64,000 nt of DNA, from positions 124,001 through 188,000 of the forward strand of contig NZ_BJUL01000009.1 in assembly GCF_007989605.1 (NCBI RefSeq), written 5' to 3'. Position numbers and translations under genes: made by a program. Positions 55,893 through 64,000 of the stretch are shown one piece after another. Numbering within the stretch: position 1 is the first letter of the stretch; every line of letters starts with the position of its first letter. The stretch is from Vreelandella venusta. GTDB lineage: Bacteria > Pseudomonadota > Gammaproteobacteria > Pseudomonadales > Halomonadaceae. The notes under the pieces were generated by a model. It made no database searches and was not told where the DNA came from. It saw only the letters and a program-made list of their open reading frames with translations.

Positions 55893-57056
55893 ATGACTTC
55901 GCCGCTCACACAACTTCGTAAGTTTGTCGCTCCTGAAATTATTTTTGGCGACGGGGCGCGCCACGCGGCGGGCAACTACGCCACGACATTCGGGGCAGAA
56001 AAGGTACTCCTGGTCTCCGACCCCGGCGTGCTGCTGGCGGGTTGGGTCGCCGATATTGAAGCCAAGCTGCTGGAAGCCAATATTGCCGTTGAGCGCTTTA
56101 CCGCCGTATCACCTAACCCACGGGTCGATGAGATTATGGCCGGTGCCGAGGTCTACCGTGAAACAGGCTGCAAAGCAATTGTGGCAGTGGGCGGCGGCAG
56201 CCCCATGGACTGCGCCAAAGGGATTGGCATCGTCACCGCCCACGGTGGCCACATTCTTGATTTTGAAGGTGTGGATACGATTAGCGTGCCCATTCCGCCG
56301 CTAATTTTCATTCCCTCAACTGCGGGCACGTCGGCGGATATTTCCCAGTTTGCGATTATTTCCGACCAACAGCGACGCATGAAATTCTCAATCATCAGCA
56401 AAGCCGTGGTGCCGGATGTGTCGCTGATCGACCCAGAAGTCACCATGACCATGTCGCCCTATCTCACTGCGTGTACCGGGGTCGATGCGCTGGTGCATGC
56501 TATCGAAGCGTTTGTTTCAACCGGTAGCGGCCCGCTTACCGATGCCCATGCCTTAGAAGCCATGCGCTTAATCAGCAGCCATCTTGAAGCACTGGTGGCG
56601 AACCCGGCCGACGGCGAGCTGCGTGCCCAGGTAATGCTGGGCAGTATGCAAGCAGGGCTGGCGTTTTCAAACGCCATTTTGGGCGCGGTACATGCGATGT
56701 CCCATAGTTTAGGTGGCTTCCTGGATTTACCCCACGGCTTATGCAATGCCATGCTGCTAGAGCACGTGGTGGCTTATAACTACGAAGCCGCCCCTGACCG
56801 CTTTAAGCGGGTTGCCGAGGCCGTAGGTATCGACTGTCGGGGGTTGTCGCAGCAGCAGATCAAAAAAGCCCTGTTTCAGTACTTAGTCGACTTAAAACAT
56901 GCCGTTGGCCTAGGCGGAACCCTTGGCGTGATGGGCGTCTCGCGTAGCGACGTGCCTTTTCTCACCAACCATGCGCTGGGTGATCCCTGCATCCTGACCA
57001 ATCCACGGCGTTCCAGCTCAAGAGACGTGGCGGTGGTTTACGAAGAGGCACTATGA
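55893..57056 (+). CDS. ercA: Iron-containing alcohol dehydrogenase ErcA
   Basis: A 387-residue group-III (iron-dependent) alcohol dehydrogenase with LRKFVAPEIIFGDG at the N-terminus, GGGSPMDCAKGIG for NAD binding, and HSLGGFLDLPHGLCNAMLL with metal-binding histidines. In Pseudomonas ErcA is required for control of the quinoprotein ethanol oxidation system, presumably by making a signal metabolite rather than by bulk catalysis. The start is uncertain: I prefer ATG 55893 because the family motif follows directly, but ATG 55863 and GTG 55851 are in frame. Its end overlaps the kinase gene by four bases. Confidence 0.9.
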   Translation: MTSPLTQLRKFVAPEIIFGDGARHAAGNYATTFGAEKVLLVSDPGVLLAGWVADIEAKLLEANIAVERFTAVSPNPRVDEIMAGAEVYRETGCKAIVAVGGGSPMDCAKGIGIVTAHGGHILDFEGVDTISVPIPPLIFIPSTAGTSADISQFAIISDQQRRMKFSIISKAVVPDVSLIDPEVTMTMSPYLTACTGVDALVHAIEAFVSTGSGPLTDAHALEAMRLISSHLEALVANPADGELRAQVMLGSMQAGLAFSNAILGAVHAMSHSLGGFLDLPHGLCNAMLLEHVVAYNYEAAPDRFKRVAEAVGIDCRGLSQQQIKKALFQYLVDLKHAVGLGGTLGVMGVSRSDVPFLTNHALGDPCILTNPRRSSSRDVAVVYEEAL

Positions 57057-58750
57057 AAAAAGCCAGCGATCCCTCGGGCTTTTCGGTCAGTGACCTGCTT
57101 GGGCTTGGCCAGCAGTCGGCGCGTAAAAGCTACTATCGCGAGCTTTCCGTACGCTTAGAAGAGCTTGAGGTGGAGCGCAACCGCTATAAATGGCTGTTCG
57201 AAAACGCGCTACACGGTATTTTTCAGGCATCGCTATCCGGCAAACTGCGCGCCGCTAACCCGGCGCTATCCGCCATGCTTGATGATAGTAGCGTGGAGCA
57301 TACACTTGAGCGCTGCGCGCGCTTTGACGCGCTGTTTGTTAACGCATCTACTGGGCAACAACTACGCGACCTGCTACTTGCGCAAGGCCACGTAACCGGC
57401 CAAACCACCTGGCTACAGGGCGCATCCGGGCATCAGGTACCCGTGGCAATTACCCTAATACGTAAGCCCGCCGAGCTTGCCGGAGACGAAGACCTGATCG
57501 AAGGCTTTGTGGCGGATATTACCGAGCGCGAGCGCGCGCGCCAGCATTTAGAAACCCTCAACGCCCATTTGGAAGCCCGGGTCGTTGACCGCACCCAAGC
57601 GCTTGAACGGCTCAACGAGGAGCTTAGAAGCGCTCGCGATGCCGCAGAGTTTGCTAACCAAAGTAAAGACCGCTATCTAGCCGCCGCTAGCCATGACCTG
57701 CTTCAACCCATGAACGCTGCACGCTTATTGGTGGCCTCGCTACAGGAACGGCTGACCGACAGCGAGAACCTGTCTTTGATTGAGAGTGTGCAAAACTCAT
57801 TGGAAGGCGCCGAAGCGATTCTTTCCGATCTGCTGGATATTTCACGGCTAGATCACGGCCAAGTGCAGCCACAACTACGCCACTTTAAAATCGACGATAT
57901 CCTCAGCAGTCTGGCGGATGAATTTTCCCCGGTGGCGCAACGTAAGGGGCTAACGCTGCGCTACGTGCCTTCTCATCAAGCGGTAACCAGCGACCCTTAT
58001 CTACTCAGCCGCATTGTGCGCAACTTTCTTGCTAACGCCTGCCGCTATACCCACCGCGGTGGCATCTGCCTAGGTGTCCGCCGCCATAACGACGACAGCC
58101 TGGCCGTGCAGGTTGTCGATAGTGGTATTGGTATTCCCGAAAGTGACTATCAGCTTATTTTTCGCGAGTTTCACCAACTTAACGCTACCCGTGCACGGGA
58201 CCGCCAGGGCGTTGGCCTGGGGCTTGCCATTGTCGAACGGATTAGCCAGCGCCTTGAACATCCGCTCTCTGTGCATTCTGCCCCCGGCCAAGGCTCGTGC
58301 TTTGCTGTTACGGTGCCGCGTGCCAGCGCTATTTCCTTTAGCCAAGCCCCCGCTCCCAGCGCGCCGCTCTCCGCTGGCGATGAGTTTGAAGGGCTTCGCG
58401 TGCTGATCCTGGATAATGAACCAACGATTTTGCAAGGCATGGCGCTGCTGTTAAGTGAATGGCAGATCAGTTGCGATACTGCCCTGGATGTCGATACCGC
58501 TAAAGCCTGTCAGGAAGCACCGGATATGCTGCTGGTCGACCTGCACTTAGATGACAATATGACCGGCCTGGAGGCTATTCGCCAACTTCGCCAGCACTGG
58601 CACGACCCGCACCTGCCAGCCGCTATTCTCAGCGCCGACCGCTCTGACCACTGGCAAAGGCGACTACGCCATGCTGGCGTGCCGCAGTTAAACAAACCCG
58701 TTCGTCCCGGCAAACTACGCGCGCTGCTGCGCAGCCTGCTCAATGGCTAA
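57053..58750 (+). CDS. Hybrid sensor histidine kinase, ErcS-like
   Basis: A 565-residue soluble hybrid kinase. A PAS domain (about 40-155) is followed by a coiled coil, a HisKA domain with the phosphoacceptor in AAASHDLLQPMNAARL (about 215-235), an HATPase domain (N box NFLANACRYT, G boxes DSGIGIPE and GVGLGLAI), and a C-terminal receiver domain (about 445-560, phosphoacceptor Asp in LLVDLHL). No membrane segments are visible, so the signal is cytoplasmic. The gene overlaps ercA by four bases and pqqF by eight. Partner LuxR-type regulator genes such as the one at 60952 are expected targets. Confidence 0.88.
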   Translation: MKKASDPSGFSVSDLLGLGQQSARKSYYRELSVRLEELEVERNRYKWLFENALHGIFQASLSGKLRAANPALSAMLDDSSVEHTLERCARFDALFVNASTGQQLRDLLLAQGHVTGQTTWLQGASGHQVPVAITLIRKPAELAGDEDLIEGFVADITERERARQHLETLNAHLEARVVDRTQALERLNEELRSARDAAEFANQSKDRYLAAASHDLLQPMNAARLLVASLQERLTDSENLSLIESVQNSLEGAEAILSDLLDISRLDHGQVQPQLRHFKIDDILSSLADEFSPVAQRKGLTLRYVPSHQAVTSDPYLLSRIVRNFLANACRYTHRGGICLGVRRHNDDSLAVQVVDSGIGIPESDYQLIFREFHQLNATRARDRQGVGLGLAIVERISQRLEHPLSVHSAPGQGSCFAVTVPRASAISFSQAPAPSAPLSAGDEFEGLRVLILDNEPTILQGMALLLSEWQISCDTALDVDTAKACQEAPDMLLVDLHLDDNMTGLEAIRQLRQHWHDPHLPAAILSADRSDHWQRRLRHAGVPQLNKPVRPGKLRALLRSLLNG

Positions 58751-60962
58751 GCTTCGTTTCCAGCCAACCTTTATTTCCCTGCCTAACGGAGCACAGGGAG
58801 TGCTGGCCCAGGCGCCCCACTTAACCCGCGCTCACGTTAGCATCGCCATTGCGGCGGGCTATCTGGATGAGTCGCGCACCCTGCCAGGGCTGGCTCATTT
58901 GCTTGAGCACGTGCTCACTACCGCGCCGCTGGAAGCATCTTCTAACATCAGCCTGCTTACTTGGTTTGCCCAACACCAAGGCAGCCTGAACGCCCATACC
59001 GATGACTACGTCACCGATGTACATTTCTCGATACCCGCAAACAAACTAGAAGTCGCGGCGCTCACGGTTGCCAGCCAGCTCGCCAAGCCGGCATTCTCGC
59101 CATCCGTCATTGGTGCCGAAGTCGCCGCCATCGACGCCGAGTGGCAGGCTCGCCAACACAGTCCGGCGATGCAACGGCTGTCGGCCATCGCTACGCTCAG
59201 CGACCCTCAACATATCGGTGCTGGCTGCCGTCACGGTAACGCGCAAACCCTAGGCAGCGACATGGCGCTATTATTTGAGGCGCTCACCGCGTTTCATCAC
59301 GACTACTACCACAGCGGCCGCATGAGCATCGCCCTAATTAGCCCTTGGGACACGGAAACGATGGCTCGGCTGATTAAACGCATGGCAACGCTGTTTAGCC
59401 CACCAACCCCCAGCGCTCCTTCGCTTGCCATTACGCCCCGTTGGAACCGCCTGCCCCACGCGAAGGTAGCCAGGATGGGCAACGCCGTTGAGCTACTGTG
59501 GCCACTGCCCTCGGCCATCGCTCGTCATCAACTTACCGCCCTTGGCGACACTGCTGATCGGTTAAATCAAGGCTTCCTAGTGGGGCAATTACCTGACTCG
59601 ATTACCGACTACCACGCAGCGCTGTCCCCGAATGGAGCGACAGACGCCTTTAGCTTAATGTTAAGCGGCACTGCAACACAGGAGCAGGTGAAAGCTCTTG
59701 CGGCTGACCTTAGTGAGCGTTTAGCAGCCTTCTTCGCAACCCTGTCCGGAACAACACCTAACGATCATGGCAACCGCTGGCAGCCACCCGCTGATACGGT
59801 GCAGTTAGCCCCAGCTTGGTTTGCACACGCCCGCCACCAAGCGCTAGCTCGTCGCTTTACTGCGCAGCCCCCTAAGCATCAGTCAGGCACAAGCCCGTTT
59901 GCCGCTAACAATGCCCGTTGGCTATTAGGTAACGCGTCTCCATCACCCTCACCACCCGCTTTTGATGCTTTTGATAGACAACCAGCGGCTTACCCCACCG
60001 TGCAGCGCTGGTGCGGTCAGTACGGTGTTAGTGATGATTTCGCGGCACTTGCCACCACCGCCTGGGCGGCCTGCTTTGTGCCCGGCGCAGTGATTGCCCC
60101 CAGCCCGCTTACCGCTCAGCGGCTGGCGCTTCAGGACATTGTCTTCAAGCAACAGGACTCACCCCACGGCAGTTGGGTGATAGCGATGGGTAGTCAAGCC
60201 AATCACGCTATGGTGACGCTATTGGAAGACGCCGTGTTAGCTGCCTCTAAGGCTCAACAAGGGCTGCTGGCACAGCAGTTGATACAGCGCTTAACACCAC
60301 TGCCTGCCGAGCCTGTGGTATGGGTTTCCCATAACACAGGCGCCGATGCCGTTTGCCACGCGCTAGCAAATCTGGCGCGCCGAGTCGCAATACGCGCTGA
60401 GCAGCCTCCTCCTGCTAGCCCAGCGACCAGTACCGCCATCATGCGGACACTGAGCCTACCGGGCACTCCCAGCCAGCGATTACTATTGGCACTTGCGGAG
60501 CAGCACCACAGCGCAGCATTTTTTCAGCAGGCACGTTATGACCATCACTTGGGCTATGTAGCGGCGGTTCGCAGGGGTGACGGCGCGCCTTGTTCACTTG
60601 GCTATGTCGTGCAGGTTAGTCATGCAGGGCAAGTCAGCAAAAACACGGGCTCGGCAGAGAAGAAGCTGAGAGAGGAAAAACAGATAGCGGAAAAGCTACG
60701 GTCGATCACCGACGCCCTCTGGCAAGAGTCTGATAGCGTTCTGCAGGCACAACCAGCGCTAACAGCGCCTGAAACGCCACTCGCGGCGCTGGTTCTGCAG
60801 TGGCAAAGTCTCTTGGCAGGCACCCATCAACCTCTGCATCGCCTCGGACAACAACGCATCGATTCACAGGCCCTTACCAATTTACTCTCCCAGATAAGCA
60901 CCCTGGGCCACTGGCAAACCCACTGGCTGGATAGCGCTGGCCATTATTTTGTCAACGATTGA
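58743..60962 (+). CDS. pqqF: PqqF, M16-family zinc endopeptidase
   Basis: A 739-residue pitrilysin-type peptidase that, with PqqG where present, cuts the modified Glu-Tyr unit out of PqqA. The inverted zinc motif HxxEH is H52-LL-E55-H56, and the distal ligand is Glu126 or, by spacing, Glu133 (AAIDAEW). Later domains are poorly conserved as in other PqqF proteins. It overlaps the kinase gene by eight bases at the start and runs 11 bases into the convergent response-regulator gene at the end. No separate pqqG partner is visible in the window. Confidence 0.9.
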   Translation: MAKLRFQPTFISLPNGAQGVLAQAPHLTRAHVSIAIAAGYLDESRTLPGLAHLLEHVLTTAPLEASSNISLLTWFAQHQGSLNAHTDDYVTDVHFSIPANKLEVAALTVASQLAKPAFSPSVIGAEVAAIDAEWQARQHSPAMQRLSAIATLSDPQHIGAGCRHGNAQTLGSDMALLFEALTAFHHDYYHSGRMSIALISPWDTETMARLIKRMATLFSPPTPSAPSLAITPRWNRLPHAKVARMGNAVELLWPLPSAIARHQLTALGDTADRLNQGFLVGQLPDSITDYHAALSPNGATDAFSLMLSGTATQEQVKALAADLSERLAAFFATLSGTTPNDHGNRWQPPADTVQLAPAWFAHARHQALARRFTAQPPKHQSGTSPFAANNARWLLGNASPSPSPPAFDAFDRQPAAYPTVQRWCGQYGVSDDFAALATTAWAACFVPGAVIAPSPLTAQRLALQDIVFKQQDSPHGSWVIAMGSQANHAMVTLLEDAVLAASKAQQGLLAQQLIQRLTPLPAEPVVWVSHNTGADAVCHALANLARRVAIRAEQPPPASPATSTAIMRTLSLPGTPSQRLLLALAEQHHSAAFFQQARYDHHLGYVAAVRRGDGAPCSLGYVVQVSHAGQVSKNTGSAEKKLREEKQIAEKLRSITDALWQESDSVLQAQPALTAPETPLAALVLQWQSLLAGTHQPLHRLGQQRIDSQALTNLLSQISTLGHWQTHWLDSAGHYFVND

Positions 60963-61623
60963 GGAACTGGGAAAAATCGATATCGTTGGCGGATAAAATC
61001 GCCTGTACTCGGCTGGTCACCCCCAGCTTACGTAAGATCGCTGACACGTGGGCTTTCACCGTGGTTTCCGCAATATTAAGGTGATAGGCAATCATCTTGT
61101 TAGATTCACCGCGCGTCATATGCTCCAACACTTGTAGCTGCTTGCGGGTCAGCAGGCGCAGTTGTTCCGCGGTAAATCCTTGATCCTGATGGCGACGCTT
61201 ACGGATGCTGTCCGGTGCACGCATGGCATCAGCCGGTAGGAAGATATTGCCTTCTAACACCTGGGCAATCGCGTGGCGCATCTGGTCACGGGGTAGCGAT
61301 TTGGTGATAAACCCCGCCGCCCCACAAGAGACAGCCTGCAGAATAACCTGCTTATCCTCTTCCGCAGACACGATCACCACTGGAATCGTAGGCTGCTCAT
61401 TACGCAACTGCAAAAGCCCTGTTAACCCGTTCATGCCGGGCATATTTAAATCTAGCAATATCAAGTCAAGATCAGGATCTTGCTGGGCATGGGCGAGGGC
61501 CGCATCAAAGTCTTCTACTTCGATAACCTCAGCATCTGCGTAAGCTTCACGGATCACTCGTGCCATGGCATCGCGTACCAGGGGATGATCGTCGGCAATC
61601 AGGAGTTTATATGTTGCTGTCAT
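60952..61623 (-). CDS. LuxR/FixJ-family response regulator of the PQQ cluster (ErbR/AgmR-like)
   Basis: A 223-residue NarL-type regulator. The receiver domain (1-125) has the acidic pair Asp11-Asp12, phosphoacceptor Asp58 in LLDLNMPG and the conserved Lys in FITKSLP. The DNA-binding domain (about 155-220) contains [45 protein letters not shown]. Homologous AgmR/ErbR proteins activate quinoprotein ethanol dehydrogenase and pqq genes in Pseudomonas. It converges on pqqF with an 11-base overlap. Upstream (61684 and 61698) TAAGTCA occurs twice 14 bases apart and could be its own control site. Confidence 0.9.
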   Translation of the reverse strand: MTATYKLLIADDHPLVRDAMARVIREAYADAEVIEVEDFDAALAHAQQDPDLDLILLDLNMPGMNGLTGLLQLRNEQPTIPVVIVSAEEDKQVILQAVSCGAAGFITKSLPRDQMRHAIAQVLEGNIFLPADAMRAPDSIRKRRHQDQGFTAEQLRLLTRKQLQVLEHMTRGESNKMIAYHLNIAETTVKAHVSAILRKLGVTSRVQAILSANDIDFSQFLNR

Positions 61624-61762
61624 TATTATGGTTGCCTGTGGTTTAGCTAAATCCTGCTTACGGTGTCTTTTATAACACTCTACTAAGTCATCTCTATTAA
61701 GTCACCACTACGGGGTCATCCGCCTTTAGTGAAGCAACTCCCTATCAGCATGCAGAGCTCGG

Positions 61763-62701
61763 CTACTGTTCAGCGGCGCTCAGCTTAAAGGTGCTAGCGA
61801 ATTCGATCAGCGATTGCGTCAACCAAATGAGTGCTGGGTCGTTAGCATACAGTCCATGCTGAATCAGCGTCATATTAAGTGCAGGTAACTCTTTAGGTGG
61901 CGCGACGATCCGCACCGGCAGCATGGTGATAAATCGCTCAGCCATTTGGCGTGGCAACGTCATGATCGCATCAGTGAGCGCCACGACCCGCGCTGCCGCA
62001 ATATAGTTTAGATTCTTTGAAATCACCCGGCGGTTTAAGCCGTGCTGCACTAAACAATTATCGATGTTACTGGGTCTTAACCCACTGATATCAGACAGTG
62101 CCACATGAGACTCACAGGCAAACTGCTGAATAGTCAGTGCATCACCTACGCGGTCATTGTCAGTTGCTGCCAAACAAACCAACTCCTCATCCATCCACAG
62201 ATGCTGAATGACACCACTGGGCAGCACACTTTGGCTATCCAACCCGACCACCATATCTACTTGGCGCTGTTCCAGCCCTTCACTCAGTACGTTGGGGGTG
62301 ATCAGCTCAATGGAAAAGCTGATATCCGGCGCGTAAGCCAACAATTGGCTAACAAACGCCGGATACATCACCTCTTCAAAATAATCCGTGGTGGCCAGAG
62401 TGAAATGCCGCTCGCTGGTGGCGGGTAAGAAGTTGATCGGTGGGGCGAGGCCTTCCTGCAACATGGCCAGTGCCTGCTGCACGACTGGCAACAGCGCCAG
62501 CGCACGAGGCGTTGGCTGCAGACCATTGTTGGTACGTATTAATAATGGGTCGTCCAATGCGTCCCGCAGCCGTTTTAACGCATGACTCAGCGCGGGCTGG
62601 CTTAAATGCAGCTTTTCCGCTGCTCGTGTCACATGGCGCTCACGCATTAGCGCTTCAAATACCAGCAGAAGATTCAAATCAAAATGACGAAGCGAACGCA
62701 T
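61763..62701 (-). CDS. LysR-family regulator next to ureohydrolase
   Basis: A 312-residue LysR-type regulator with a standard winged helix (about 5-65, LLLVFEALMRERHVTRAAEKLHLSQPALSHALKRLRDAL) and effector domain starting near residue 93 (HFTLATTDYFEEVMYP). The gene is divergent from the agmatinase-family gene over 140 bases with a perfect palindrome between, so it most likely controls that gene in response to a guanidino compound. No gene in the PQQ cluster needs it. Confidence 0.92.
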   Translation of the reverse strand: MRSLRHFDLNLLLVFEALMRERHVTRAAEKLHLSQPALSHALKRLRDALDDPLLIRTNNGLQPTPRALALLPVVQQALAMLQEGLAPPINFLPATSERHFTLATTDYFEEVMYPAFVSQLLAYAPDISFSIELITPNVLSEGLEQRQVDMVVGLDSQSVLPSGVIQHLWMDEELVCLAATDNDRVGDALTIQQFACESHVALSDISGLRPSNIDNCLVQHGLNRRVISKNLNYIAAARVVALTDAIMTLPRQMAERFITMLPVRIVAPPKELPALNMTLIQHGLYANDPALIWLTQSLIEFASTFKLSAAEQ

Positions 62702-62723
62702 AGCGCCTCACTATTTACCCAGT

Positions 62724-62737
62724 GAATGATTTCATTC
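62724..62737. promoter_or_regulatory. Palindrome between lysR-type gene and ureohydrolase gene
   Basis: GAATGA-TT-TCATTC is a perfect 6-2-6 inverted repeat. Copies of ATTCAT follow at once, giving a cluster of half-sites ahead of the LysR gene; a LysR operator is likely. Confidence 0.6.
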
Positions 62738-62841
62738 TAAACATTCATTTCATTCATCGCTAAAAATTCCTTATCGTCGCGCTACTTCAAGCCCTATCCC
62801 CCGGTTTTATTGCTAGTGCACACCATAGGAGTACCCGCTCG

Positions 62842-63777
62842 GTGACCCCATCTCAGATCATGCCAAGCCTGTTTGGTGATGTTATTTCGACCTTTATGGG
62901 CGTGCCGAAGGCCAGCGATCCTAAAACGACCGATGCTGAGGTCGTGGTGAGTGGTGTGCCCTTTGATCTAGCATGCTCAGGACGATCAGGCACCCGCATG
63001 GGCCCAAACGCTATTCGCCAAAGCACTGCTAACCTGATCTGGGAAGGCAAACGCTGGCCTTGGGACTTCGCCCTGGAAGAGCGGCTGCGGGTATGCGACG
63101 CGGGCAACCTGGACTACGCCTACGGTGAGCCGGAAAGCTTGGTCGATAACCTTGAGACCCACGCATTGCGGTGGCTAAAAGCCGATAAAAAAATGCTGAC
63201 ACTGGGCGGTGACCACTATATCAGCCTGCCCCTGCTACGCGCTCATGCTCGGGTGCATGGCCCACTGGCATTGATTCATTTTGATGCCCACACCGACACC
63301 TACGAGCAAGGCACGCGTTTTGACCATGGCACTATTTTCCACCATGCCTTAAAAGAGGGCTTGGTAGTGCCGGAACACTCGCTGCAAATTGGTATTCGCA
63401 CCAGCTATGACCGCCACAACCACCCTTATGAAGTGCTGGACGCAGACTGGGTAAATGATCACGGCCCTGCCGCCGTACTGGAACGCATCCGTGCCCGTGT
63501 TGGCCATCATCCGGCTTATATCAGCCTGGACATTGATGGCTTAGACCCTGCCTACGCGCCAGGCACCGGGACACCGGTATGTGGCGGCATGTCTACTGAC
63601 CTGATGCTAAAAGTGATCCGTGGCATGGTCGGCATGCAGTTAATAGGTATGGATGTTGTTGAAGTAAACCCTGCTTATGACCATGGCGATATCACGTCAC
63701 TCGCCGCAGCCACGTTGGGGCTAGAATTTTTATATACGCTGGCCGCGTCTAAGCGTGTTGAAAGGTTAGGCGTGTAA
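62842..63777 (+). CDS. speB: Agmatinase / guanidinobutyrase-type ureohydrolase
   Basis: A 311-residue arginase-fold enzyme that releases urea from agmatine or a related guanidino compound such as 4-guanidinobutyrate. The binuclear manganese ligands are visible in GGDHYIS, FDAHTDTY and SLDIDGLDPAYAPGTGTP. The start is a GTG at 62842, ten bases after AGGAG; a later ATG at 62860 is too far from that site. Divergent pairing with a LysR gene resembles the guanidinobutyrase arrangement of Pseudomonas, so the exact substrate and the symbol are tentative, while the reaction class is secure. Confidence 0.9.
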   Translation: MTPSQIMPSLFGDVISTFMGVPKASDPKTTDAEVVVSGVPFDLACSGRSGTRMGPNAIRQSTANLIWEGKRWPWDFALEERLRVCDAGNLDYAYGEPESLVDNLETHALRWLKADKKMLTLGGDHYISLPLLRAHARVHGPLALIHFDAHTDTYEQGTRFDHGTIFHHALKEGLVVPEHSLQIGIRTSYDRHNHPYEVLDADWVNDHGPAAVLERIRARVGHHPAYISLDIDGLDPAYAPGTGTPVCGGMSTDLMLKVIRGMVGMQLIGMDVVEVNPAYDHGDITSLAAATLGLEFLYTLAASKRVERLGV

Positions 63778-63801
63778 GTCTCGCTCCGCGTTGCCACGTT
63801 A

Positions 63802-63830
63802 CCGCCTCCTCGCTTATAGCGTTGAGGCGG
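63802..63830. terminator. Hairpin between convergent genes
   Basis: CCGCCTC (63802-63808) pairs with GAGGCGG (63824-63830), and CGC/GCG can pair inside. No T tract follows on either strand. It stands between the ureohydrolase gene and the gene entering from the window edge, and could be a weak bidirectional terminator. Confidence 0.4.
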
Positions 63831-63902
63831 AACAAGGTTGAGAAATCGTTGAGCAGTAGACGGTTACTGTTGGTCACGTGGAGTAACATGTGTGAGGCGA
63901 TG

Positions 63903-64000
63903 TTAACGCGCGCTTTGCTCACGCACAGCAGCAAGATCCCAGTCACGCATTAGGTCGACGGCGACATCCTGGGACTCCAGGTTTTCTCCCTTCACCTGCA
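63903..64000 (-). CDS. C-terminal end of an unidentified gene, cut by window edge
   Basis: The minus-strand frame from the edge to TAA at 63903-63905 encodes 31 residues, including LESQDVAVDLMRDWDLAAVR, with an amphipathic helical look and codon use like the neighbouring genes. The rest of the gene is outside the window, and I cannot name the protein from this fragment. Confidence 0.5.
   Translation of the reverse strand, partial: QVKGENLESQDVAVDLMRDWDLAAVREQSAR

Noticed and set aside
63749-63946. 65-codon minus-strand frame over the end of the ureohydrolase gene
   Set aside because: It overlaps a firm gene end and a different minus-strand frame (63903-64000) has a much more protein-like sequence.

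Overview
The window reads as chromosomal DNA of a halophilic gammaproteobacterium, most likely a Halomonas-type organism. That placement is inference from the gene set (inositol, 2-aminoethylphosphonate, TRAP, 5-oxoproline and PQQ-alcohol modules side by side) and from mixed GC content; no rRNA or marker gene is present to prove it. I see no tRNA, rRNA, CRISPR array, insertion sequence or prophage. The window opens inside mgtE and closes inside an unidentified minus-strand gene.

Layout. 1-2964: the 3' part of mgtE, then an aldehyde dehydrogenase with foreign-looking base use, flanked by unexplained non-coding DNA. 3047-17528: a myo-inositol regulon. A long minus-strand run (CUT2-type ABC importer, TIM-barrel isomerase, iolC, iolD, iolE, iolA, a Gfo/Idh/MocA dehydrogenase) diverges from a plus-strand run (RpiR/IolR regulator, iolG, iolB). 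Both start from one intergenic region holding two GGAA-N6-TTCC-type operators 60 bp apart. 17630-26759: a TauE-type exporter gene, then a minus-strand 2-aminoethylphosphonate operon (HAD phosphatase, phnR, phnS, phnT, fused permease, phnW, phnX, membrane protein) with two matching PhnR-type operators. 26877-31327: two divergent c-di-GMP genes, one a PDE with a broken GGDEF motif and one an HDOD diguanylate cyclase. 31342-38394: a TRAP transporter with a LysR regulator and a small upstream gene, divergent from pxpABC (5-oxoprolinase). 38462-43959: katG and the proton-translocating transhydrogenase pntAB. 44365-61623: a 17-kb PQQ and alcohol-oxidation island. 61763-63777: a LysR regulator divergent from an agmatinase-family ureohydrolase.

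The PQQ island is the most interesting part. pqqA (23 codons) is followed by a hairpin, then pqqB, a 330-bp very AT-rich spacer, and pqqCDE. Next come genes for periplasmic proteins: a CXXCW rhodanese-like protein, an exported pentapeptide-repeat protein with paired cysteines at each end, a quinoprotein alcohol dehydrogenase of the calcium type, cytochrome c-550 PedF, a fused SoxYZ-like carrier and a metallo-beta-lactamase-fold hydrolase. A PqqH-like S9 peptidase, ErcA, an ErcS-like hybrid kinase, the M16 peptidase PqqF and a convergent LuxR-type response regulator follow. Cofactor synthesis, the enzyme that uses it, the electron acceptor, a poorly understood quinoprotein relay and the two-component control thus lie together. 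A 13-base word is shared exactly by the pqqA promoter region and the divergent dehydrogenase/pedF promoter region and is a candidate site for the response regulator.
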